DNA from: Anaerolineae bacterium
GTDB lineage: Bacteria; Chloroflexota; Anaerolineae; Aggregatilineales; Phototrophicaceae
DNA: 44,432 bases
Direction of reading: 5' to 3'
Assembly (NCBI GenBank): GCA_022825675.1
Contig: JAJDWK010000042.1
Span: forward strand, 1 to 44,432
The notes below the pieces were generated by a model. That model searched no databases. It had not been told where the DNA came from and saw only the letters and a list, made by a program, of their open reading frames with translations. Every line of letters starts with the position of its first letter. Positions within the stretch are counted from its first letter, which is position 1. Shown here piece by piece: positions 1 to 7,441 of the stretch. A program made the position numbers and the translations under genes.

Positions 1-16
1 TCTCATACCCACACAA

Positions 17-436
17 CATCCCAAGCCGTAGGGGCGAGCCAAGGCTCGCCCTCTCCACATTAGCAGTATGCCTTATGTCTGGAGTTTAGTGCGGGCGGTT
101 AAGCGACGTTACCCCTCCACCTTGGTTCAAGAGGGCGAGCCTTGGCTCGCCCCTACATTTCCAATTACTTTGTTGCACGTACATCTGTGGCAGTTTTTGG
201 GCGACCCACCGGATCGCCCCTACCGTTGGGATGAATGCGGGCGATACTACTCCTGTGAATACCATTCTATTGTCGCATTACTTACTTGCATTTACTGAGG
301 AAAATTGAGCACACCGAGAAAAGGACTTAAAAGGCTTTCTCATGTTTTTCTCGGTGTACCTCGGTGTACTCGGTGGTAAATATCCCTGTTGAATCTCCGC
401 GCTTGCAAGGTCTCATCACATACTTGGAATTACATC
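17..436. repeat. Composite dispersed repeat, copy A (rearranged)
   Basis: The first 498 bases hold no credible gene. They carry two palindromic 26-mers that are reverse complements of each other (28-53 and 131-156, core GGGCGAGCC/GGCTCGCCC). Next comes a module at about 172-235 that is the reverse complement of the left end of copy D (GGGCGACCC...ATCGCCCC followed by CCGTTGGGATG). The hairpin module follows at about 266-408 (AAAATTGAGCACACCGAG ... CTCGGTGTACTCGGTGGTAAA), then GAATCTCCGCGCTTGCAA and TTGGAATTACATCTG. The order and orientation of the modules differ from copies B-D, so this copy looks rearranged or nested. Translated frames across it are not proteins. Confidence 0.8.
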
Positions 437-498
437 TGCGCTTATATTGATGGGCTTGCGGGGCGGGACTCTTACCAATCCCGCGCCTTTGAAGCCTA

Positions 499-2430
499 TC
501 AAAAACCCAGCTTCAGCGCGACTTCTTCCAGACTTTCGGTGGGACCAATCAGCGTCAGCTCGTCTTCGAGGTGCAGGGTGGTGTAGCCATGCGGCACAAT
601 CGAATGCCCGCGGCGCACAATCGCCATGACCAGCACATCCTGCGGCAGTATCAGCTCGCGCAGGTGCAAGCCATCCACGGTGGCATCGGTGATGGTAACC
701 TGCATGACATCGTGCTCCGGGTCATCTTCAAAGACCATCGCCGCCAGCTGCGGCGCGCGCACAAAATTATCGAGCAGATGCACCATCGCATTGGCGGGGT
801 CCAGCATGTGCACGCCCAACTCGCGGAATTCTTCCGCCAGCGTGAAAGTGTTGAGGCGGGCAATCTGCCGCGTGATGCCAAAGTCTTCGTAGAGAATCTG
901 GCAGAGCTTCAAACTGTCGGCGTCATCCGGCAGCAGCGTCACCGCGACTTCCGTCTTAGGCTCGATGAGCTTGCGGATGGCGTCGGTGGAAATCTGCGGC
1001 AGCCACTGCTCGTGGCGCAAGCCATTCTCCGCGGGACCCGTTATGACATGCGACTGGTCAATATCCAGCAGCTTGACGCGCCAGCCATGTTCCAAGAGCC
1101 GCTCCGCCAATTGTCGCGACTGGTACTCGATGCCGACAATGACCACATCAAGCGCTTCGTCATCTTCGATATCTTGCGGCAGGTGGGATTCGCCGACCAG
1201 CCGAATGGCGAATTTGAAGAAGATCGGTCCCGTCAATTCGCTGAGCACAATCACGCCTACAAGCAAGGTCGTGAACTCCGCGCCCAGCTGCGGGAAGGCG
1301 ATGGCGACTTCTTTGGACAAGCCGATGGCGACCCCCGCCTGCGTGATATAGCCCATCCAGGCGATGCGCTTAATCGGCGCGGGGTCGCCCGCCGCCTCGC
1401 CGCCCAGGTAGGCACCGATGAAGAGGGCGACAATGCGCGTCAGGTACAGCGCCAATGTAATCGGCAGCAGCAGCACAACAATGCCAATATCCAGCGAAGC
1501 GCCAACCAGTGTGAAAAAGACCACAAATATCGGTGTGCGCACCTGGTGCAGCAGATGCCGGAATTCCGAGCGGTAAGGGCTGCGATTCGTCAGCCAGATG
1601 CTGGCGACCAGGCAAATCAGCAGCGGCTCGATGTGCAGGTCGACAGGCAGGGCGGTGTGGCTCCAATCGCGCAGCGCGCTGGCGAAAAAGAATGCCAAAA
1701 AGCCCAAAGCCAACAAGGGCGGTATCTTCACATGGTCTTCCCAATGGGTGCGCAATACCAGCGACATCGCTTGCGCCAGCAGCAAACCCAAGCCCAGGGA
1801 TGCCAAAATTTCCAGCGATACCAACAGCAGGAAGCTGAGGTCAAAGCTGTGCCCCGTCAGCAAAGTCGCGGCGATTGAAGAGCTCAAGGCGAAGAGCACA
1901 ACAATCAGCACATCTTTGACGACGGTCACGCCGAGCACGGTTTTGGTGAAAGGACCGCGGGCGCGCATTTCGTTGATGATGGCGATTGCCGATGACGGCG
2001 AACGCGCCGACAGGATGGGACCGCTGAGCAAGGCAACGGCGAGCCGCCCCGAAAGCGACAAATCCCGCATGAAGGGTATCTCATCGCCCAGCAGCAGTAT
2101 CACGCCGCCGCAGACGATATACACCGCGCCGATTTGCAGGAAGGTGTTCCAGCCGATGCTGCGGAAGCGCCCGCGCAGCTCGTCCAGCGCCATCTCGCTG
2201 CCGGCGACAAAGGCGATAAACGCCAGCGCCGTCTCATCAAGGAAGCGCAGCGCGTCCACATTCATTTCCTGGATGTAGGCGAAAATGAAAGGACCTGCCA
2301 GGATGCCCGCCACCAAATAACCCGTGATGTACGGCAGGTTAATATACGCCGCCAGTTTGCCTACTTGCACGGCGGCAAGCGCGATAAAGAGAAAACTGAC
2401 GAGGGAAGTCGCCAGAAACGATATGTCCAC
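499..2430 (-). CDS. CPA2-family cation:proton antiporter with C-terminal RCK domains
   Basis: Inner-membrane monovalent cation/proton antiporter (KefB/RosB-type, 643 aa), expected to exchange K+ or Na+ for H+. Residues about 1-400 form a 12-13-helix exchanger domain, with a typical start (LPYITGYLVAGILAGPF) and the GSEMALDELR segment. Residues about 425-555 form an RCK/TrkA-N-like domain and about 573-643 a TrkA-C-like domain, which normally sense NAD(H) or ligands. The Rossmann glycine motif is degenerate: after VVIVG the sequence reads IEYQS where GxGxxG would be expected, so nucleotide binding may be altered. The ATG start at 2430 precedes a hydrophobic first helix. It is a single gene with repeat copies A and B on either side. 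The family call is firm; the transported ion is not known. Confidence 0.9.
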   Translation of the reverse strand: MDISFLATSLVSFLFIALAAVQVGKLAAYINLPYITGYLVAGILAGPFIFAYIQEMNVDALRFLDETALAFIAFVAGSEMALDELRGRFRSIGWNTFLQIGAVYIVCGGVILLLGDEIPFMRDLSLSGRLAVALLSGPILSARSPSSAIAIINEMRARGPFTKTVLGVTVVKDVLIVVLFALSSSIAATLLTGHSFDLSFLLLVSLEILASLGLGLLLAQAMSLVLRTHWEDHVKIPPLLALGFLAFFFASALRDWSHTALPVDLHIEPLLICLVASIWLTNRSPYRSEFRHLLHQVRTPIFVVFFTLVGASLDIGIVVLLLPITLALYLTRIVALFIGAYLGGEAAGDPAPIKRIAWMGYITQAGVAIGLSKEVAIAFPQLGAEFTTLLVGVIVLSELTGPIFFKFAIRLVGESHLPQDIEDDEALDVVIVGIEYQSRQLAERLLEHGWRVKLLDIDQSHVITGPAENGLRHEQWLPQISTDAIRKLIEPKTEVAVTLLPDDADSLKLCQILYEDFGITRQIARLNTFTLAEEFRELGVHMLDPANAMVHLLDNFVRAPQLAAMVFEDDPEHDVMQVTITDATVDGLHLRELILPQDVLVMAIVRRGHSIVPHGYTTLHLEDELTLIGPTESLEEVALKLGF

Positions 2431-2533
2431 CCTGTGCCTCTAAACTGCTGTGGAATCGGAACTGTTTGCTTTAATGCGCCTATTGTAGCAACTCAGGCGC
2501 GGCTGTACAGGCTGTTCTAATGTGGGAGTGGCG

Positions 2534-2796
2534 GGGGCAATCGCATCAGATTATTTTTCACCACAGAGACTCAGATGTAAGTGCAACAAAGTAATTGGAA
2601 TTTGTAAGTACGGAGATTCGACAAGGATTTTTACCACCGAGTACACCGAGATACACCGAGAAAAGCATGAGAAAGCCCCTTTATATCTTTTCTCGGTGTG
2701 CTCAATTTTCCTCTGTGTTCTCGGTGGTAAGGGCTGTGTATAGACTGCTCAGTTGCCACTGGATTGTCGCATAACTTACTTGCACTTACTGAGATT
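2534..2796 (+). repeat. Composite dispersed repeat, copy B
   Basis: The 461-base gap between the antiporter and the decarboxylase is mostly this element. It starts with a module shared with copies E and F (GGCAATCGCATCAGAT, then TTCACCACAGAGAC). This is followed by GTAAGTGCAACAAAGTAATT, GGAGATTCGACAAGGATTTT and the arm TACCACCGAGTACACCGAG plus ATACACCGAGAAAAG. The loop is near 2671-2685. The returning arm is CTTTTCTCGGTGTGCTCAATTTTCC ... CTCGGTGGTAAGG, and the element ends ATTGTCGCATAACTTACTTGCACTTAC. The two arms can pair imperfectly into a long hairpin. Nothing gene-like was seen in the remaining gap. Confidence 0.85.
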
Positions 2797-2891
2797 TTTC
2801 TGCAAATGTGCAGAAAAGGAGATGATGTATGCCCGTTTCGCCGAAACGCCCTCAATATCCAGGCATAGGATTGCGCTGCTGATACCGGCGC

Positions 2892-4331
2892 TTACCGAAT
2901 ATCCGCTTCCAGCGCCCGCGCCAGCCGCCCCAGCAGGTCAATCGTCTGCCGCAGGTCTTCCGCGGTCGCGCGGGGATTGTTGCAGACCAGGCGCAGCACC
3001 GGCTTGCCGCCCAGCCGCGTGCCCGAGGCGAAGGCGAAGCCGTCCGCCATCAACGCGCCCACCAGGCCCTGCGTTACCCGGTCCGCCAGCGCGTCATCGC
3101 CAGCGGCGGGGCGATAGCGGAAGGTGACCATCGCCAGCTGCGCCGGCGTTATTATCTGCCAACAGCCCGCTTGACGCAGCAGCGCCTCCGCCCGTTGGGC
3201 GGCGTCAAAGCCGGCGTCAATCGCCTCGCGGATGGCGTCCAAGCCGAAGATTTTGAAGCTCATCCACAGCTTCAAGGCGCGGAATTGCCGCGTCAGTTGG
3301 ATGCCCTGGTACATGAAGTTACGCTCTTCGCCCGCCTGCTCCATATCTTTCAGATATTCGGGCGCCGCCTTAAAGGTCTGGCTGAGCCAGCGCCGCTGCC
3401 GCAGCAGCACCACGCCGCATTCAATCGGCTGGAAGAGCCATTTATGCGCGTCCAGCGCCAGCGAATCCGCCCGTTCCAGCCCGGAAAGCGCCTGCCGCCC
3501 GCGTTCCGTCAGCATCGCCGGCGCGCCATACGCGCCATCGATATGCAGCCAAAGCGCTTCTTCGGCGCAGATATCCGCCAGCGCATGCAAGGGGTCAACC
3601 GCGCCGCAGTTGGTGCTGCCGGCGGTGGCGATGACGCAAAAGGGGCGCAGCCCGGCGGCGCGGTCTTCCCGCAGCGCCGCGCGCAATCCAGCGGGCGGCA
3701 GGCGATAGCGCCCATCGCTGGGCAGGACGCGCAGCTGCCCGGGCGCGAAGCCCAGCAGCCGCAGCCCGCGGGCGATGGCGAAGTGGCTCTGGTCGCTGCA
3801 ATAGGCGACGGCAGCGCGCATATCGCCCGCCAGCCGCAGCTGCCGCGCCACCGCCAGCGCCGTCAAATTGGCGACCGAGCCGCCGCTGACAAAGGTGCCG
3901 CCCGCCGCCGCTGGGAAGCCGAAGAGCTGCCGCAGCCAATCTACTGTCAGCCGCTCGATTTGCGCCGCGCCCGGCCCCTGCAGCCATACGGCGTTGAAGA
4001 TGTTGTAGCCCGCCGCCAGCGTATCCGCCATCACGCCGGCGAAATTGTTCGCCAGCGGGATGTAGCCAAAAAATCGCGGATGATCCACGCGGTTGGAAGC
4101 ATTGACCACCTGCGCTTCAAACTGCGCCAGGACCTCGCGCCAGGGCATGGGCGCGCGCGGCGGCGGCTCGTGCAAAATCGCGTCCAGCATGGCGCTGTCC
4201 AGCGCTTCGACAACGGGCTTGTCGCGGCGGGTTTGGTAATAGTCAATCAGTTGGTCAATGACGCGGTAGCCGAATGCCCGCATCTCCTCGCTGCTGAATT
4301 CCAGAATGGCTTTGCCGCTGTCTTCGCTCAT
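2892..4331 (-). CDS. Group II pyridoxal-phosphate-dependent decarboxylase (aromatic amino acid/glutamate type)
   Basis: Cytoplasmic PLP enzyme of 479 aa, the normal length for the DOPA/tryptophan/glutamate decarboxylase family, which releases CO2 from an L-amino acid to form an amine. The PLP lysine is K297 in LDAHKWLF. D265 in HIDGAYG should pair with the pyridine nitrogen and H183 (QSHFAI) should stack on the ring. The [13 protein letters not shown] segment near 148-158 binds phosphate. The ATG at 4331 begins [21 protein letters not shown], a typical family N-terminus. The substrate cannot be read from sequence alone. The gene stands alone and is bracketed by copies B and C of the dispersed repeat in opposite orientations. 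Confidence 0.9.
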   Translation of the reverse strand: MSEDSGKAILEFSSEEMRAFGYRVIDQLIDYYQTRRDKPVVEALDSAMLDAILHEPPPRAPMPWREVLAQFEAQVVNASNRVDHPRFFGYIPLANNFAGVMADTLAAGYNIFNAVWLQGPGAAQIERLTVDWLRQLFGFPAAAGGTFVSGGSVANLTALAVARQLRLAGDMRAAVAYCSDQSHFAIARGLRLLGFAPGQLRVLPSDGRYRLPPAGLRAALREDRAAGLRPFCVIATAGSTNCGAVDPLHALADICAEEALWLHIDGAYGAPAMLTERGRQALSGLERADSLALDAHKWLFQPIECGVVLLRQRRWLSQTFKAAPEYLKDMEQAGEERNFMYQGIQLTRQFRALKLWMSFKIFGLDAIREAIDAGFDAAQRAEALLRQAGCWQIITPAQLAMVTFRYRPAAGDDALADRVTQGLVGALMADGFAFASGTRLGGKPVLRLVCNNPRATAEDLRQTIDLLGRLARALEADIR

Positions 4332-4382
4332 GGTTCTTTATCGTGCCGAGTTTTTCTTTAGCATTGGGTAGTGGTTACATGG

Positions 4383-4607
4383 GTAAGTGATGCGACAATC
4401 TAGTGGTGACTGAGCAGTCTGTACACAGCCCTTACCACCGAGAGCATAGAGGAAAATTGAGCACACCGAGTAAAGATTTAAAGAGATTTCTCGTGCTTTT
4501 CTCGGTGTACTCGGTGGTAAAAATCCTTGTCGAATCTCCGCGCTTTCACATTCCAATTATTTTGTTGCATTTACTTCTGTGCTCTCTGTGGTGAAAAAAC
4601 CTGTGTA
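4383..4607 (-). repeat. Composite dispersed repeat, copy C
   Basis: The 324-base gap upstream of the decarboxylase is almost entirely this element, in inverted orientation to copy B. Reading the plus strand: GTAAGTGATGCGACAATC, the arm CTTACCACCGAG, AAAATTGAGCACACCGAG, a short loop, TTTTCTCGGTGTACTCGG plus TGGTAAAAATCC, TTGTCGAATCTCCGCGCTT, CCAATTATTTTGTTGC, and finally a CTCTGTGGTGAAAAA module that is the reverse complement of the start of copy B. No coding capacity was seen. Confidence 0.85.
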
Positions 4608-4655
4608 ATGTCTGCCAAGAGAAATATATCCATGATAATCACCACTCCCCGCCCA

Positions 4656-5381
4656 TCACACTAGCGCATTCAGCGCGATTATCAACAATGCCGCCAGGGC
4701 GGCGCGGTTGAGCATCGGCTTGGAAAAGCGATCGCCCAGGCGCAAGCCCAGCCGCGTGCCGAGATAAATCAGCGGCGTCACCGCCAGTGCCAGCGGCAGG
4801 ATTTGTACAGTCAATTCCCGCGAGAGCACGAGCAGCAGGCACACTTGCAGCGGCGCGTTTAAGAGGAAAAGCGTCATCGTGAAGGCGCGTGCCTGCCTCA
4901 CATCATAGTCGCGGCTGGTCATCCACAGCACCAGCGGCGGTCCGCCCATCGCCACCAGCCCCTGCAAGATGCCGCTGACGCTGAATGCCGCCAGGGATGC
5001 CGGCAGCGGCAGTTTGCGGGGTCCTCCCCGCGTCGCCGCGCGCAGCGCCACGCCCAGCAGTACGCCCAGCCCCACCAGGCGCTTGACTGCCGCCGCGTCC
5101 AGCGCCTCGACATTGAGCAGCAGCAGCACGCCAATCGCCACCGTCAAAAAGCGGATGCCGCCCGCCAGTTTGACATCCGCCCAGGGGATATGGGCGCGCA
5201 ACCGCCAGACGCCGAAGCTCACCTGAATGCCGATGGAAAGCGTGGTCAGCGCTACCGCCTGCGACAGGCTGAAGCCCGCTTCCACCAGCAGCGGCACAGC
5301 GATCATGCCCAGGGCGAAGCCGATAGCGCCTTGCGCGATGCTGCCAAAAAACATGATAAGAGCCGCCAATAGCAGGGGCAT
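4656..5381 (-). CDS. TauE/SafE-family sulfite/organosulfonate exporter-like membrane protein
   Basis: Polytopic inner-membrane protein of the TauE/SafE (UPF0721) family, about 241 aa from the ATG at 5381, which is normal length. The frame stays open upstream to 5597 but that extension is low in hydrophobic character, so the start just before the first helix (MPLLLAALIMFFGSIAQGAI) is preferred. About seven to eight hydrophobic segments are visible, and the first has the family-like pattern GAIGFALGMIAVPLLVEAG. Members export sulfite, sulfonates or other small anions; the substrate here is unknown. It is divergent from the small gene at 5581. Confidence 0.8.
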   Translation of the reverse strand: MPLLLAALIMFFGSIAQGAIGFALGMIAVPLLVEAGFSLSQAVALTTLSIGIQVSFGVWRLRAHIPWADVKLAGGIRFLTVAIGVLLLLNVEALDAAAVKRLVGLGVLLGVALRAATRGGPRKLPLPASLAAFSVSGILQGLVAMGGPPLVLWMTSRDYDVRQARAFTMTLFLLNAPLQVCLLLVLSRELTVQILPLALAVTPLIYLGTRLGLRLGDRFSKPMLNRAALAALLIIALNALV

Positions 5382-5545
5382 CGCCCGCTCCACTCCCGCT
5401 GGATGCGCCCGCGCAGTGTCACATAACGCGCCGCTTTCAGCAAGAGCTATTCCCGCTGGCGCTGGCTGATACTTATTCCGCGTGGCAGCGTATACACTAT
5501 ACTGGCTTTGCCGATCCTCACCCGCGGGGGCGGCTGACAAAAGCG

Positions 5546-5583
5546 AAAGGAGCGGGCGCTGCCAGCGGCGCGCCCCCATTATG
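5546..5583 (+). promoter_or_regulatory. Ribosome-binding site separated from its start by a GC hairpin
   Basis: AAAGGAG lies at 5546-5552 and the ATG at 5581, too far apart for a normal linear site. Between them GGGCGC (5554-5559) can pair with GCGCCC (5570-5575) around a 10-base loop, which would bring the Shine-Dalgarno close to the ATG. This is an inference from base pairing only. The next ATG at 5590 is an alternative start. Confidence 0.35.
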
Positions 5584-5808
5584 CACGAGATGGACAAGCG
5601 ACCAATCGCCGAATTACAAGTGAGCGAATTGCTGGACTTGATTCAAAAGTCCGTCAAGAATACAGTGATGGAAGTGATGCTGGAATTTGCGCTGGAAGCG
5701 GATGCCGAAGCGCAAATCGTCTTTACTGCCGAAATCAACGAATTGCTGCGCCAGGAAATGCGCGGCGGCTTCCATGCGCCGCTGCCATCCCGCAAAGTGG
5801 ATGACTGA
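5581..5808 (+). CDS. Small acidic helical protein, unknown function
   Basis: A protein of 75 aa (72 if the ATG at 5590 is used), not recognised. It is predicted to be mostly helical and acidic: after a short polar start (MDKRPIAELQVSEL) comes an amphipathic stretch with LLDLIQKSVKNTVMEVMLEF, then a second helix ending LLRQEM and a short basic/proline tail. There is no signal peptide or membrane segment. Codon choice looks coding but is less GC-rich than its neighbours. It lies between the divergent TauE-like gene and the nitroreductase, with 53 bases to the latter, so it may be cotranscribed with it. The size and the helix pattern could fit an antitoxin or adaptor, but no family match can be claimed. 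Confidence 0.55.
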   Translation: MHEMDKRPIAELQVSELLDLIQKSVKNTVMEVMLEFALEADAEAQIVFTAEINELLRQEMRGGFHAPLPSRKVDD

Positions 5809-5861
5809 GCGGGCGCGGCAATCCCCTTAATCTTAATACGGATACTGCCGGAGGAGACAGC

Positions 5862-6380
5862 ATGCAAGTTTGGGACGCGATCCAAAGCAAACGGGCAATC
5901 CGCCAATTCCGCAATGAGCCGCTGCAAGCCGAGCACATCGAGCGTATATTACATGCCGGCCGGCGCTCACAAAGTTCCAAGAACAGCCAGCCTTGGCATT
6001 TTATCGCCGTGCAGGACAAGGCGCGCCTGGCGCAGTTGGCGCAAACTGGCGCGGGCATGGGGCATGTGGCTGGCGCCGCGCTTTGCGTTGTCATCGTCGT
6101 GCCGACTGAAAATGAACGCACGCTCTGGCATTTCTTTGACAGCGGGCAGAGCGCCGCCTACATGCAGCTCGCCGCCACCGAGATTGGCATCGGCTCTTGC
6201 CTGGGCACCATCTATGAGCCGGCGGCGGCGAGCGCCTTGCTGGGCATCCCGCCGGGATATCAAACGCGCCTGGTCATCTCTTTTGGCTATCCCGCGGACG
6301 CATCCGCCGCCGCCCAGCCGCTCAAAGCGGGCGGACGCCGCCGCTTTGATGAGGTAACGCATTGGGAAACCTGGGCATAG
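5862..6380 (+). CDS. Nitroreductase-family flavoprotein
   Basis: FMN-dependent NAD(P)H oxidoreductase of the nitroreductase superfamily, 172 aa, a compact member. The N-terminus WDAIQSKRAIRQFRNEPL carries the family's R-R FMN-phosphate contacts. RSQSSKNSQPWHFIAV near residues 38-53 is the conserved S..N.QPW FMN-binding segment, and the C-terminal IGSCLGTIYE plus LVISFGYPAD strands are also typical. A strong ribosome site (GGAGGAGA) sits just before the ATG. It ends seven bases before hemB, so the two are probably an operon. Natural substrate unknown; quinones, nitro compounds or a dehydrogenation step are possible. Confidence 0.88.
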   Translation: MQVWDAIQSKRAIRQFRNEPLQAEHIERILHAGRRSQSSKNSQPWHFIAVQDKARLAQLAQTGAGMGHVAGAALCVVIVVPTENERTLWHFFDSGQSAAYMQLAATEIGIGSCLGTIYEPAAASALLGIPPGYQTRLVISFGYPADASAAAQPLKAGGRRRFDEVTHWETWA

Positions 6381-6386
6381 CGGTCG

Positions 6387-7427
6387 ATGACAGCGACGCT
6401 GGAACGGGAAATCGGGCAGCACCTGCGGCAGCGCCCGCGCCGCCTGCGGCGCAGCCCGGCGCTGCGGAAGCTGGTGCGGGAAACGGCGCTGCGCCCCGCC
6501 GATTTTATCTGCCCGCTTTTTGTCCGCGATGGCATTGACGCGCCGCTGCCCATCGCCTCCATGCCCGGGCAATTCCAACTGCCGCTCGCAAGCCTGGCGG
6601 CAGAAGCGCGCGCCATCGCCGAGCTGGGCATCCCCGCGCTGATGCTCTTCGGCATCCCCGCGCATAAGGACGGCTGCGGCAGTGACAATTTCAGCGAAGA
6701 TGGCATCATCCCGCGCGCCCTGCGCCTGTTGAAAGCGGCAGTGCCAGAGCTGGCGCTGATCTCCGACATGTGCTTCTGCGAATATACCGACCACGGGCAT
6801 TGCGGCATCGTCAACAGCGCTGGCAGCCCACATTTTGACGCGGCGCTGCCGCCCGGCTACCTGCTCAATGACCCGACGCTGGACTTGCTGGGGCGGGCGT
6901 CGCTGATACATGCGCGCGCCGGCGCTGATGTCATCGCCCCCTCCGGCATGATTGACGGCATGGTCGCCGCCATCCGCAGCGCGCTTGATGCCGGCGGCGC
7001 GCAGCAGACCGCCATCCTCAGCTACGCCGCCAAATACGCCAGCGCCTTTTACGGTCCCTTCCGCGATGCCGCCCACAGCGCCCCCAGCTTTGGCGACCGC
7101 GCGCAGTATCAGCTGGACCCCGCCAATACGCGCGAGGCGCTCAAAGAAATCGCGCTTGATGTCGAACAGGGCGCGGATGCGCTGCTGATAAAGCCGGCGC
7201 TGCCCTGCCTCGATATCCTGCAGGCGGCGCGCGCCCGCTATGACCTGCCGCTAGCCGCCTATCAAGTCAGCGGCGAATATGCGATGATTCACGCGGCGGC
7301 GCGGCAGGGCTGGCTGGATTTGCCGGGCGCGGCGCTGGAAAGCCTCACCGCCATCAAACGCGCCGGCGCTGATATGATGGTCAGCTATTTCGCCAAAGAC
7401 GCCGTCCGCTGGCTGGCGGCGGGCTGA
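6387..7427 (+). CDS. hemB: Delta-aminolevulinic acid dehydratase (porphobilinogen synthase)
   Basis: Condenses two 5-aminolevulinate molecules to porphobilinogen, the second common step of tetrapyrrole synthesis; cytoplasmic. The protein is 346 aa, slightly longer than the usual 320-340. The Schiff-base lysines are K216 (SYAAKYASAFYGPFR) and K269 (LLIKPALPCLD). The cysteine triad C129, C131 and C139 in DMCFCEYTDHGHCG marks the zinc-dependent class. The N-terminal RPRRLRRSPALRKLVRET arm is typical. The start is the ATG at 6387; no strong ribosome site is visible, and translation may be coupled to the nitroreductase seven bases upstream. No other heme gene is present in the window. Confidence 0.96.
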   Translation: MTATLEREIGQHLRQRPRRLRRSPALRKLVRETALRPADFICPLFVRDGIDAPLPIASMPGQFQLPLASLAAEARAIAELGIPALMLFGIPAHKDGCGSDNFSEDGIIPRALRLLKAAVPELALISDMCFCEYTDHGHCGIVNSAGSPHFDAALPPGYLLNDPTLDLLGRASLIHARAGADVIAPSGMIDGMVAAIRSALDAGGAQQTAILSYAAKYASAFYGPFRDAAHSAPSFGDRAQYQLDPANTREALKEIALDVEQGADALLIKPALPCLDILQAARARYDLPLAAYQVSGEYAMIHAAARQGWLDLPGAALESLTAIKRAGADMMVSYFAKDAVRWLAAG

Positions 7428-7441
7428 GCGCCGCCGCCCGC

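Noticed and set aside
68..298. Open frame of 76 aa near the window start
   Set aside because: Made entirely of repeat sequence; similar peptides appear from other repeat copies.
571..1878. Long plus-strand open frame (435 aa) over the antiporter gene
   Set aside because: Antisense shadow of a clear transporter gene; composition is Arg/Gln-rich with no motif.
3171..4361. Long plus-strand open frame over the decarboxylase gene
   Set aside because: Shadow in GC-rich DNA; the minus strand has a full PLP decarboxylase with catalytic residues.
5967..7076. Minus-strand open frame (369 aa) over the nitroreductase and hemB
   Set aside because: Antisense to two genes with intact motifs and it crosses their boundary; no family features.
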